Source: Nemertoderma westbladi (taxonomy: Eukaryota; Xenacoelomorpha; Nemertodermatida; Nemertodermatidae). From it: DNA of 64,000 nt. This document shows positions 33,490 through 44,099 of this stretch, one piece after another. The translations under genes and the position numbers were made by a program. The notes beneath the pieces were generated by a model. The model was given only the letters and a program-made list of their open reading frames with translations, was not told the DNA's origin and searched no databases. How positions within the stretch are numbered: the stretch's first letter is position 1; each line of letters begins with the position of its first letter. The DNA is taken from the NCBI GenBank assembly GCA_032718475.1, contig JAUCBJ010000122.1, positions 51,122 through 115,121 of the forward strand, given 5' to 3'.

Positions 33490-33700
33490 ATCTCATGGAG
33501 TGAATAAGCATAGTGGACAGCCCATGACTTTCTTGAGGCGCATCTCAAAGGACACTGGCCTTGAAGATGCGGATGATCTAGCAAATGTCATGGGTGATAG
33601 GGATTTGTGGCGTTGCAATTTTGTGGACATGCCGGCACAGCATTCTTAAAATGCACCTGCAATGGAGCGTGCCGATCCTAGTAGTAGTAGTGTAAATGGA
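33490..33700 (+). repeat. LINE 3' fragment, plus orientation
   Basis: Opposite orientation to most copies. It reads to the end of the element: CCGGCACAGCATTCTTAAAA, then GTGCCGATCC-TAGTAGTAGTAG. It shows the 3' terminus directly, with a short TAG microsatellite in place of a poly-A tail. Confidence 0.75.
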
Positions 33701-34509
33701 CCCCCCTCCCCAGATTTTCGCCAAAGGTTAAAATAAGCATTACAAATTTTCAGCTATTTAAAAATACTGTAGGTGTTGAGTAGGCAACCTATTTATTTAA
33801 TACTAATACCGTAGACCAACTTCAAAACTCACTCCATTAATTAATTCAAGGCCAATTATCCTATCATATTGTGACAAACGGTCATTTTGGGGGTTTTATC
33901 AGAACGAATAATTAAAAGTCCCTCTGACATTTAACTAATAAGAAACCCCCTAGAATATCTAAGTTTAGGGGTTTTATCAGAAATTAAATCCCATATTGAA
34001 GGTGCTTAAACAGAGTTTTTTTCCTACTTAGGGGGTTTTAACAGATCAAGCGATATTTAGACGGGATCTTATTTTGCGTTTTTCTCCGTTATTAACCCTG
34101 TTTTAACTTCTGGGGTTTTGTCAGAAGGTGGATATCAATCTAAGGTACCAGAATCACCAAAAACCTGAAAATGGCTAAAAATCGACTTAAGGGGTTTTAC
34201 CAGATTACCCACGGAATGTAAGCATAATAATGCAGCACCTTCTAGTATCGAGAAGTACAGTTGTTGGTGTGGAAGGCCGACAGTTTGGTTGTGTGATTGA
34301 TTTAAAATCATATGGGTAGGCAGTCATAGCTAATAGCAATCAGGCAGTAAGGCGAATAGGCTTCACATCGCAAAATTAGTGACTAGTTTTGCGTGGTTGT
34401 TGAGAAACAACCGTGAAGCACCAACCATATTATATTTATACAATTCAGATGTAGTGTATAGCAATATGGAATATGACCATGCTGTTGTGTTCCCAATTAC
34501 GAATCTGAA

Positions 34510-35040
34510 CTACTAGTAGGATCGGCATGCTGCATTGCAGCTGAATTTTTAAGAATGCTGTGCCGGATTGTCGACAAAATTGCGCCGCCACAACTCCCTA
34601 TCACCCATGACAGATCATCAGCATCTTCAAGGCCAGTGTCCTTCAAGATGCGTCACAAGAAAGTCATGGGCTGTCCACCATGCTTATTCACTCCATGAGG
34701 CTGCCAAAGCACAAGATTATGCACTGGCTGGTCCTCACGGCGAAAGCAATGTCCTGCAAAGCGGAGGCGATTTTGTTCTAGTGTCAAGCTTGGGGGAACC
34801 AATGAGACACCTCCAATGTTATATAGTGTCTGGTTGGAGATGTGTGCATTGTACTTGACACAATGAACCCGGCGTAGCATTCTTGTGAATGTACCTTCCA
34901 AAGATTTGGTGTCCTCAGTAGTTAGAGCCCAGCATGGACTCCCATAGAGAAGTACTGGAACTACTGCTGCTCTAAATAATCGGACCTTAAGTTTCCGATT
35001 AATTCTATGTGACTTCCAAATCCTGGAAAGCCTATCGAAT
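34510..35040 (-). repeat. LINE 3' fragment, minus orientation, best-preserved tail
   Basis: The minus strand reads GTFTRMLRRVHCVKYN, then LTLEQNRLRFAGHCFRREDQ and VHNLVLWQPHGVNKHGGQ. This is the conserved C-terminal tail of many RTE/jockey-like elements (RFAGHC...LVLW.PHG...GG). Truncated at about 35040 on its 5' side. An 82-codon open remnant exists. Confidence 0.8.
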
Positions 35041-35369
35041 GTGGGAGCCTATGGGCAAAGCAGCCCTTCGAATCTGAGGACCTGGTTACGAATATGTCCC
35101 AGGTTACAAATCAGAGTGTCCAGTTCCTGGCCACCTGGTTACGAATAGGAAGGAGTTTGTGGTTAAGAAATGGATTTCCTGGTTACGAAACTCAGCCCTC
35201 AGTATCTGAACCACAGGTAATAAATCTGACAGCCAGGAGCTGATCTGGGTGACAAGATACGAATTTGAGTACTCAGTTATAAGTCTAAGTGTCACATACC
35301 TTTTCATCAGCAGCATTCCATGTGCTAATATTGTAACATTTGAGGTGTTCCATTAGTCTCCCCTAGCTT
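35041..35369. other. Spacer with degenerate CTGGTTACGAA words
   Basis: 35080-35290 contains several imperfect copies of a word around CCTGGTTACGAAT, suggesting an eroded short tandem repeat. No gene is seen. Confidence 0.4.
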
Positions 35370-35615
35370 AACACTTGAACGGAGCCGCCCCCGCTTTGCA
35401 AGACATTGCTTTTGTTGTGAGGATCAGACAGTGCATAATCTTGTGCTTTGGCGACCTCATGGAAAGAATAAACATGGTTGACAGCACATGACTTTCTTGA
35501 GACATCCTTGACTTTCTCTTATAGAACACTGGCCTTGAAGATGCGGATGATCTAGTAAATGTCCTTGGTGCTAGGAAGTTGTGGCGGCGCAATTTCGTCG
35601 ACAAGCCGGCTGTTC
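35370..35615 (+). repeat. LINE 3' fragment, plus orientation, decayed
   Basis: Equivalent to the AACACTTGAACGGAGCCG-to-GACAAGCCGGC portion of the family, with indels. It ends before the TAG run. Beyond it, 35616-36734 shows nothing recognisable. Confidence 0.65.
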
Positions 35616-36734
35616 GCGCTTTTAGACCTTTAGCAGTTTAACCTGCCAATTTTAGTTGTCCTCTTGTTTATAAATGGACTTTAGCCTATATCAATTACCT
35701 AGTGTACTGAAGTTACATCAGCCGAAGCCAGTCCGTGCGCGGCGTATGACCCACGGTGTGGGAGACTGGATTCGGATTCCTTGAGAGTTATTGCAGTGTA
35801 GACCTACTGTATCATTCGATTGATCGTTACTATATAATCTCTGACAACTATATTTACTTTCGGGGAAATATTAACAGTTCCTTTAGGACGTGGCGCTTTA
35901 AGTATAAAAACAGAGTTATGACTTATACTAATCACAACTAGATGGCCACAGAGTTTCGTAAATAGCGCATTATTTAGTCGATGCTTTATTAACCTTCACA
36001 CTACTTCGCACTAATCTGCCGACCGTCACTGAATTTGATCATATATAAGGAGGATCGCAACTGACACAGGGATTATGAAATAGGATTTAATTCACACAAA
36101 ACCAATATTATTTAAGTCGCAGTTGCTACCGGTAAACCTGTTCCTCTTACCTCAGTAATCAAGAAGATTGAGGGGTTTATGATTATTTATCGGTATTCTC
36201 CAAATATAACAGCAATATCCATTAATATAACAACAATTAATAACAGAAGTAAAATAACGCGGTGAACAGTCAGTATGTGTTACTTATGCAAGTATGAAAT
36301 GCAGTTGAATTGAGTAAATGAGTAATGTGATCAAATGTGATAAAATGTTACGAGATTTACGTTCTTATAATCAAGGCCATCTGATGTTCCTAGGCCAAAG
36401 TCTGAAACTTCCACACAGAAGCACAGAAAATTCCGAGCTGGCTCTGATGCTCAGAAAATAGTAAACAAAGACCGTAATGCATTGCGCGAGTTTCCATAGG
36501 CCTCTGTTAGACATAAAGTGAAAATTGCTCTGATTGGCTGAATAAGGCAGAACAAAGAAATTCCACGTCCACAAAGAATCAGCTGACAGATTTCGTCATC
36601 TGGGTTCTAATTCCTTCCCGTCACGTAGTTGGATAAATTTAGGGCTATTTTAGAGTATTCTGCGCATTGCGTAAAAATGACTTGTTATGTCCGCAAAAGC
36701 TTTTACACCGGCACAGCACTCTTAATATAGTAGG

Positions 36735-36775
36735 TACCTCGGTCTAACGGCCGAAGGAAACTTTACTTTTTTACT
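36735..36775 (+). repeat. SINE 3' tail fragment
   Basis: TCTAACGGCCGAAGGAAACT-TTACTTTTTTAC matches the tail of the SINE at 18866-19140. The tRNA-like head is absent. Confidence 0.5.
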
Positions 36776-36860
36776 GTGTTAAATTGCTATTATTTTCAAT
36801 GATTTTGCATTTTGAGAGTAAATAATCATTTTTTGATTTCACTTCACATTATTCTTGTAG

Positions 36861-37040
36861 GTATTTGATTGGGGTATAATTTACGGATTAGAGCATTTGG
36901 AACACCGCGGAATGTATGGGAACTCCTTATTGAGACAAACAATTCATAACAAACAAGGACGAAATATACAAATCTGTTCCCGATGTCAAACTCTTGCTAA
37001 GAAGAAACCATTGTGGAAAAAACTATTCTGTCTAATGTAG
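36861..37040 (+). CDS. Rho-family GTPase exon 4 (C-terminal helix and tail)
   Basis: Last exon, acceptor ATTCTTGTAG ending at 36860, phase 0. It starts VFDWGIIYGLEHLEH, the final helix that follows the G5 motif in Rho proteins. It then extends into a Cys- and Lys-rich tail (CSRCQTLAKKKPLWKKLFCLM) and the stop at 37038-37040. The full protein is 241 residues, longer than Rac/Cdc42. The tail has the polybasic stretch usual for membrane targeting, but the last cysteine is third from the end (FCLM), so there is no canonical CAAX box. C-terminal prenylation by the usual enzymes is therefore doubtful; palmitoylation at the clustered cysteines is a possible alternative (inference). Confidence 0.87.
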   Translation, partial: VFDWGIIYGLEHLEHRGMYGNSLLRQTIHNKQGRNIQICSRCQTLAKKKPLWKKLFCLM

Positions 37041-37156
37041 ATTATTTATAATATTATATTTAATTAATTATAATGTAGGTGGCACTAATTATACCGCTAC
37101 GCTAAGGAGCTCACATCGACTTCGTGGCTCGCCCCACATACATGAATCAAAAACTA

Positions 37157-37162
37157 AATAAA
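37157..37162 (+). promoter_or_regulatory. Polyadenylation signal of the Rho-like gene
   Basis: AATAAA 117 nt after the stop codon, in gene orientation; it is the first canonical signal downstream. Confidence 0.5.
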
Positions 37163-38185
37163 AAACTTATTTGTCCGTGCCATAATCTCATTATTATAAT
37201 TCCTTTAGGAATGCAATAATAATATAACACATTTTCTGTGTAAATACATACGTAAGACGTAAGGCCTACCGTATACGGTATAACTTATTATGTAATAACA
37301 GAACGTTAGTCTAATTTCGGAGAATTTGAATATAATTCAATGATAAACTTTCGTTTTGTCTGCCTATCTATGTAATTGTATAAAACGTACAGACAGACGC
37401 ACAGCACAGGTTACATAGCACCATCGCTATATAGTTGAGATGATAACGTTCTTGTATAGCTGTACCAATAGACATGTCAAACTGTAATCTAACTGTGTAT
37501 ACAATGTCAATAACAGTAGATCGCTGTCCTAAAAGTAATTCTGCCAAGTTTCATCTCCGCATATTCGCCGGCAAGTCGTAGGAATTCAGTCAAATGTCTG
37601 GGGACAACACTCAAAATGTCAGGACAACACTCAAATCATGTAATCAATATTCTGCAATATACTGTTCAGTAGTTACCTGCATGTAGGCCTAGCCCACTAT
37701 CTTTATCTGACGAGCTCAGTAATTCTCTATAATTATGAATAACATTTACCTACCAACATGGCACCATGTACCACCATACCGTTGTACCGATTATATTCAA
37801 CCTACATTAATGTGCATTCTATTGTGTATTTGCTTTAATTCGAGCTTTCAACCTTTTATTACTTATTATATTACCCAAATAAATGCCAGTTCGCCCGCTC
37901 TGCGTTTGTGCGCTCTTGCGCACTGTTATTTAAAATAAGTTATATATTTAGTGAGCTGCGGCAGTACCCATTGTGAGTGAAGGTTGAGATAAAATCCAAT
38001 ATCGTTACGATGTATTCTAATACGGGAATATATTTTTACTGATATTTCATCTTTTAATGTTCCAAATACCCATTTCTACGGATAATGACTTGATAGCTAA
38101 ATTGAACTTCAATTAATGTAAATCACACTAAACAAAGTATAACATAACATAATTAGGTGCATTTCGCTTGCATGGCAAACAAATA
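37163..38185. other. Intergenic, nothing recognised
   Basis: No gene-like frame. The 67-codon frame at 37735-37938 is unremarkable. Confidence 0.4.
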
Positions 38186-39273
38186 TGGCATACTTTTGGT
38201 ATTTTAATTCGATATAATTTTATGACGGCCGATAAATCTAGCAACATTGACCGTCACTATAATTAAAAATGCTGAAAATTATCGACCGTCGTAATTAAAC
38301 ACTGAAACCAGATCGACCGTCGTAATTAATAACAAACTGTTGTTGTTACTACAGTATGATACAATGAATAGGCGGGATATTTGAATTATGTCCTGCCATA
38401 TAGGCCTAGAATTAATATAATTAATTACCGTACTGCCGATTGCCTACCTTCGTTTCGTTTCGTAATTTTATATTACAGTTTGCAAGAGGCTAGTATAAAT
38501 ATGGCATATCAAGTTGAAGTAAGGAACCAGGAGATATTGTCTGTCATTAGTAAGTGCGAACAATTGCATCTCCGGAGTTCACCAAGTCTCATCTGTGATG
38601 TTGATGATTTGAACGACTTGTATCAGTGAATTAGTCACGTGGTAACGAACAATGAATAATCACACTGGTGTGGCTTATCCCGCTTATCATGGCTATTTTA
38701 TTCAACTACGTAAAAACTTACTTACAGCTGTAACACCTGAGAATAGGACTATGTCCTCGTCTCGTAGTCGTCGCTGTAGGCCTACTATCGTTACCGGAAG
38801 CATTGTGATGGTGGTGACAATTCGGACATGGAGGAGGTTCACTCATAATACTGCAATTAATACAGTAGTAGTCCTATCGGTATTCAGGTCTACCCCTAGT
38901 AGTGCACTGCCCTGCCCTGACTATAGGCATATAGTAACTACAGTATAACAGTAAGTTTACCCGCAACCAGTTGATTAATTACTGTTAGTTAGTAAACTGA
39001 TCAAAATACAAAACATAGGAAGGCATACGGCAGTGCGGACATTAAATATATTAATAACCTACTGCACCACTGGTGTGGTACAGTACAGCAGTACCCGAAG
39101 CCTAGTGCGAGACATAATTCAAATATCCCACTAATTCACGGTATCATAGCAACAACAATAGTTGTTAATTACGACGGTCGATGATTTACAGTATTTAATT
39201 AGTGACGGTCGATGTTGGTATCTTTATCGGCCGTCATAAAATTATATCGAATTAAAATACCAAAAGTATGCCA
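38186..39273. mobile_element. MITE with long (about 190 bp) inverted repeats and TA target site
   Basis: Left arm starts TGGCATACTTTTGGTATT; the right arm is its inverse, ending CCAAAAGTATGCCA. Both are flanked by TA, as for Tc1/mariner-type insertion. The arms extend inward to about 38393 and from about 39109. Each carries repeated ATCGACCGTCGTAATTA-type words (three on the left, two to three on the right), likely transposase-binding or structural repeats. The 0.7-kb core contains two open frames (82 codons at 38381-38629 and 98 codons at 38652-38948) without recognisable domains. Confidence 0.85.
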
Positions 39274-39540
39274 TAAACAACAAGAGTTTTAAAGTTTTAC
39301 CATATAAATATTTTTTCGGAACGTAACCTAAAATAAGTTAAATGCGTCTTATTAAATCAAATGTTAACGCAGAAAACCATTTATTCAATATAATTATAAC
39401 CACATTCCAAAAACGACACATACATTTACTAATAATTAAGTCTCTATAATAATCTCCTATTACAATCGAAAATAAAAATACGTTTGAAAACTAGAAAAAA
39501 CATTAACAAGTAAAAGAAATCTATAACTCAAATGCCTTAA
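39274..39540. other. AT-rich spacer
   Basis: Spacer between the two MITEs; no feature seen. Confidence 0.4.
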
Positions 39541-39841
39541 GGCCCGATTTGTTATGTGCGGTATTCTGAGCTTTTTTGAGCAGTTTTTCACGCTTTTTAT
39601 TGAGCTTTTTTTCAAGCTTGTTTTGCCTTTTCTAACGCTTAGTTAAAATGGAGATATAGTATGAATATTCTAGAATTAGATCATTGGTCTCAGTTAGTTG
39701 TTTTTCAAGCTTTTCTTTAGCTTTCTTTTATTCTATATTTTAGGTTTTAACATTCCAAAATTAATTTCTAGAAATTGTTTTAACTAAAAAAATAAAAGGC
39801 TTGGAATAAAGCTCGTAAAAAAAGCAGCGCAAAAACGGGCC
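39541..39841. mobile_element. 301-bp MITE flanked by TTAA
   Basis: TTAA at 39537-39540 and 39842-39845. Ends are GGCCCGATTTG on the left and CAAAAACGGGCC on the right. Internally rich in GAGCTTTTT and AAGCTTG words. Its TIR differs from those of the elements at 6652 and 11895, so it would be a third TTAA-type family in the window. Confidence 0.6.
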
Positions 39842-40762
39842 TTAACTCTAGTCCATTTAATCAACATTATGTAACAATTCAGATGCAACAATATTTTGGT
39901 ACAAAAAGCCATGCACAATGAAACTCTAGGACTTTAAATTCTGGAAGAAACAATTACAATTAATATTTCTAAAACGGACGTAAAAAGGGACACTGTACGC
40001 TAAAAGCACTTCTTTACACCATCTCCTTGGACATAATGTTTCAATTTAGTGACCGGACCCCATCCAGAATTCGATAATCGCTTTCACATTTTTGCTTGAA
40101 GCGAGAAAAATATGTTATTTGCACCAGCCGCTACACGGATTCCAGATCTGTAAGTAGCAAGATTTGGATTTCGTGAAGAAATAGGTGAGATATGAGCTAA
40201 ATTAGCGTGATCGTGGAGCTATATATTTACAAAACTATATTGAACGAAAACTATTAAAGTAAACTTGATTATTGACGAGCAATTAAAGAAAAGCAAGTAA
40301 CCACAGTAGGCGAAGGAATTAAAACTAATTATATTTACCCGATTAAATATTTATGTCAAATAATCATAGTTTTTTATAGTATTCTATTTTGTTGTTAATT
40401 TAATAGGAAAAAATAAAAACTAGGCTATGTTCTATAAAACTATATCATGCAATATCCATATCTCAGCTAATTCGCAATGAAACTCAAATATTATTACATA
40501 CTGTTTGAAATCCTTGACATAATCTTCCCATCAGTACCAACGAACCGCTACTGTATAAATATTGAGGAATGAAATCTGATTATCCCCGGAGACTCACCCA
40601 GTAAAGAGGGGGAATGTGAAACTATCTCCGTTTCAAATTTCATGCAATCAATAAATGGGGGTGTCCAGGCCACTGAATCAAGAGACTATAATATACTAGG
40701 TTATGGTGCATAAATATGATATATTTATTATAATATTATTTCATTATAAAATTGGCGTAAAA
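39842..40762. other. Intergenic, nothing recognised
   Basis: AT-rich; no coding or repeat structure recognised. Confidence 0.4.
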
Positions 40763-40768
40763 TTTATT
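40763..40768 (-). promoter_or_regulatory. Polyadenylation signal of the PLAT gene
   Basis: AATAAA on the minus strand, six nucleotides after the stop codon of the PLAT gene. The 3' UTR would be very short. Confidence 0.5.
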
Positions 40769-40773
40769 TAAAT

Positions 40774-41002
40774 TTAACTACCATCTTCAACCTTATCGAC
40801 CAGATCGACCTCTATAGCCCCATCCAGTTCGCTCTCATCCAACCACCGACCGCATATAAACACGTCTTTAGTACCGGTAGTTAGGTTATTAACTTCCACC
40901 TTATCGCAATGCCAACCGGCACCAAATCCTTTACCATCGTGACCAATTCGGATTTTAGAAATTTCTCCAAGGTTACTCAGGTTGAAGCTAAATTCATCAA
41001 CA
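40774..41002 (-). CDS. PLAT-domain (LOXHD1-like) gene, last exon
   Basis: Terminal coding exon on the minus strand, acceptor GTTTTCCAG. It encodes the C-terminal half of a PLAT/LH2 domain: VDEFSFNLSNLGEISKIRIG, then HDGKGFGAGWHCDKVEV, then VFICGRWLDESELDGAIEVD, and stops after VEDGS. The GxGAGWxxDKVEV and RWLD-DG signatures are those of tandem-PLAT proteins such as LOXHD1, which act at membranes and in hair-cell stereocilia in vertebrates. It joins in phase to the exon at 41105-41249. The central 159 bp are nearly identical to the exon at 42377-42591. Confidence 0.87.
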
Positions 41003-41104
41003 CTGGAAAACAAAATGTAGTATATGCCGAATTACTGGAGTAAAAAGTCATAAAGTTCGTGTTTAAATTGATGTCAACTGGTTTATGGTTTAACATATAC
41101 TTAC

Positions 41105-41249
41105 TTTCCTCTCTCGAAGTTATTATTGGCATTATCCATCGGGAGTTTATCCGTTTCACCAGAATTTCCATAGAGAATAATAAATACATTAGCATCAGTT
41201 CCGGCCCCTCTTACGTCACTGGTAGTAACAGCAATCTGGTAAGAACATT
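41105..41249 (-). CDS. PLAT-domain gene, penultimate exon (N-half of last PLAT)
   Basis: A 145-nt exon, acceptor TTTTGTTCTAG ending at 41250, donor GAGAGGAAA-GTAAGT at 41104. It reads [20 protein letters not shown], then [15 protein letters not shown] and NNNFERG, the first strands of a PLAT domain. Its phase 1 entry accepts the donor of the exon at 42377 (giving PYK-E-CSYQ), and its phase 2 exit fits the last exon (giving FERGN-VDEF). These exons were found by domain pattern and splice phase, as they are too short to stand out otherwise. Confidence 0.85.
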
Positions 41250-41357
41250 CTAGAACAAAAATAGAACCATATAAGTTATGGCATATCTTAAAATACAGTA
41301 GTGGTTAGTTATTAAATCAATCTGGTAAGAGCATTCTACCGGGTGTTCCATAACGAT

Positions 41358-41379
41358 CCCCCCCCCCCCCCCCCCCCCC
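41358..41379. repeat. Poly-C tract (22 nt)
   Basis: Uninterrupted run of C next to GGGTGTTCCATAACGAT. Third such long C run in the window (others at 12940-12962 and 18415-18433). Confidence 0.9.
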
Positions 41380-42376
41380 AAGCCAACCAAAACTGCCAGA
41401 CATGTACTTTAGTGCAATATATCATTCGAAAGATAATTTATTTCTGAGCTTGCATGCAAACATTTAGGGTCCATTACAAAATTATAAAAATTTTATAGGC
41501 AATTCTTTAAACCTATCCTACTTTTCAATATTTGTGATTTAATCACAATTTAAAAAAATATAATTCATCCAGTATTAAGTCATCAGCTTTGCAGGTTGCA
41601 GCCCTGTTTAAACAGTTATTACTGCCTGACTTTTTCTGTATTGCAATATATTACAGTATTCAGTTACCGGTATTAGTGTTTCTTTGGTAATTTTACTGAA
41701 TTACCGGTATAAATATGCAGTAATACGAATAATGAAGTCCCCAAAAATCCTTAATCCATATCTTTCTTTCAGGGAAATATTGAAAGTAAACTTACTGTGC
41801 TATAAAATATAAACCCCCAGCCCAAGTGTACTCACTACTCATACATTATAATTATTTAATTATCCTACACCTTTCTAGCTACAGTAGAATTGTTGATGGA
41901 TTTTTTAAGATAAGAAATGTAATATAACGTAAAATCAACAAGCAAAACATGGATAACGATAAAAGCGCTAGGCCGACTGTATGCTTACAAGAGAATCCTG
42001 TACTATATCACTCTACAATAAACCCAACGTTTCTACAAAGAACCCTTCTACTGTAGCTACATACAGTATACAGTAAGTAAAAGTTGCCCTGTAAGAAAAT
42101 TCGAGTACAATAATATACCAGAATGATAACAATCACGTTAGCTTTCCCGAGGATGGTTGCTAAACTTTTCTAAACTGTAGTGTACTGTAATTGAAAACGT
42201 CTCATCATAACGTTGGCTGTACTGTACAATACTACAGTATAGAATAAATGTAACAGTTTCATTAAAACCAGCACATTGAATATCGCTGTAGTAGGCCTAC
42301 AGTACTATCGACATACTACTATATAATGTCACATACGGAGGCTTTTGAGTAAAAAAAAAACTATATAATGACCGAC
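41380..42376 (-). other. Intron of the PLAT gene
   Basis: With the short stretch up to 41249, this forms the intron between the exons at 42377-42591 and 41105-41249. No further exon or repeat is recognised in it. Confidence 0.55.
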
Positions 42377-42591
42377 CTTTATACGGTGAGATATCGACCT
42401 CTATAGCCCCATCCAGTTCGCTCTTATCCAACCACCGACCGCATATAAACACGTCTTTAGTATCGGTAGTTAGGTTATTAACTTCCACCTTATCGCAATG
42501 CCAACCGGCACCAAATCCTTTACCATCGTGACCAATTCGGATTTTAGAAATAGTCCCGATATTTTTGAGATGGAATGTAAATTCGTCGACA
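42377..42591 (-). CDS. PLAT-domain gene, C-half of the preceding PLAT domain
   Basis: A 215-nt exon, acceptor TTGTTTTTAG, donor AAAG-GTCGGT, entering in phase 2 and leaving in phase 1. It reads VDEFTFHLKNIGTISKIRIG, then the same HDGKGFGAGWHCDKVEV...RWLDKSELDGAIEVD as the last exon, then ISPYKG. The gene therefore has at least two tandem PLAT domains here. The exon for the N-half of this domain should lie upstream on the minus strand. I do not find it between 42592 and 47 kb, so it is lost, very diverged, or beyond the SF3B2 gene. Confidence 0.83.
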
Positions 42592-43249
42592 CTAAAAACA
42601 ATATAACATAACAATAATACTGTATTTTCATAATCCAACTGAGGTCATATTACCGTGAGGCCAGGTAAATTATGAATGTTTCCTGATTGGTCACTTTATT
42701 TCAGGTTAAAAAAAGTACTATGGAGTTTTCTTTGGCATTTCGACCAAGGACTAGGCACAAAGTTTGATAACTTATTTCCAGTACGATGTCACAGGCGAAA
42801 ATTGTTCACCCCAGATTTCGGGAGTGGCGATCCGAAACCCTAATTCAAAGTGAAATGGCGGTCCGAAACCCAAATTAAAACTGTCATGTAAACTCAACCC
42901 TAAGTCATGAGGCTATAATCTATAAGAAATTTTGTGGAATTTTGGGACATTACTATTGGTCCGTCAAGACACGTGTCTGTCTTGACAGTGGAAGTAGGCC
43001 CTACATTTAGAGACTGCCTGTAACTTTTCCCCATTCTCAGTTTCTATGCTTTCTGGTTTCCCCATACTGTATCTGTTCGTGCTGAGAAGGTGCATACACA
43101 CACTACATAGTGCGTCTTTTTAAAGTTAATGACTATCATGTTCTATGAGATAATGTTTACTTAAGAAGTATAGAATATCCCCTCGCATTAGCTAGAAGTA
43201 GGAGATTATCGGCATAGCCCAGGATCTAGTACGCTTCCTTATTTATATG
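42592..43249. other. Nothing recognised
   Basis: No PLAT exon, other coding sequence or array was recognised. Confidence 0.4.
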
Positions 43250-43545
43250 TAGCACTACTACTAGGATCGGCATGCTGCATTGCAGCTGCATTTTTAAGAA
43301 TGCTGTGCCGGCTTGTCAACAAAATTGCACCGCCACAACTCCCTATCACCCATGACATTTGCTAGATCATCCGCATCTTTAAGGCCAGTGTCCTTTAAGA
43401 TGCGTCTCAAGAAAGTCATGGGCTGTCCACCATGCTTATTCACTCCATGAGGCTGCCAAAGTACAAGATTATGCACTGGCTGGTCCTCACGGCGAAAGCA
43501 ATGTCCTGCAAAGCGGAGGCGATTTTGTTCTAGTGTCAGGTGTTC
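43250..43545 (-). repeat. LINE 3' fragment, minus orientation
   Basis: Same 3' segment as at 34510, including the TAG run (seen as actactactagga at 43253-43264). A 60-codon remnant reads VLWQPHGVNKHGGQPMTFLR. It ends in a tandem GTGTTCTAGTGTTCTA at its 5' truncation. Confidence 0.75.
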
Positions 43546-44099
43546 TAGTGTTCTATATGTAGCAAAAGTCCACCTGATTAAAAAATTTCGAACAAATCAT
43601 CCAAATATATGTTAAAGATGATTGATGACAAGACACCACCTTGCCTTACTCCACGTCGTAATAGTGGTATTAGAATGAGATACTGTATCTTCATCAATAA
43701 TGCATCGGATTGGCTGTAGTAAACGCCCTCGTTGCCTTTCAGCTAACAGCCACGAGAGTGAGAGAAGAACTTTCGAGTTGCCTCTAGTGTTTCATAGTTC
43801 ACGTTCACCGCTTATAGTAGGTCTACTTTACTGTACTTTATTCAATTACTTAATCATATAGGTATATATATATACACTGCAACTACTGTAGTTCTATTGA
43901 ATTTAGTTTATTGCTTAGAATTTCGTGCCACTGTAACCTGCTCCTTTCCCTAAATTGAGAATTTAACATTGAGGCGGGACATAAATTCGCCAAGATGGGA
44001 TTTGCATCCCCCTGTCTCGACTTAAAGCCATCTCTATAAGTAACTATGTAAAAACAATGTTATTTTGTTCAATTAAAAAAAAATAGCTCACAATGAAAC
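43546..44099. other. Nothing recognised
   Basis: No gene or repeat structure was identified. Confidence 0.4.

Larger units (their letters stand above)
30530..34215. mobile_element. Candidate DNA transposon remnant with inverted ends, invaded by LINEs
   Basis: Left end 30540-30577 (CGTCGGTAATTCGACAAAAC and on to GTCGATTTTT) is an imperfect inverted match to the right end 34177-34213 (AAAATCGACTTAAGGGGTTT and on to GATTACCCACG). A GAAT lies outside both ends and could be the target duplication. GGGGTTTTATCAGA-like words recur as subterminal repeats at about 30806, 33890, 33968, 34031, 34112 and 34190. The middle is occupied by LINE fragments and a minisatellite. No transposase was recognised. 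Confidence 0.45.

Noticed and set aside
33890-34205. Telomere-like GGGGTTTT repeats marking a chromosome end or interstitial telomere
   Set aside because: The words are spaced irregularly by 60-80 bp inside a longer TATCAGA context and appear at both ends of an inverted-repeat element.
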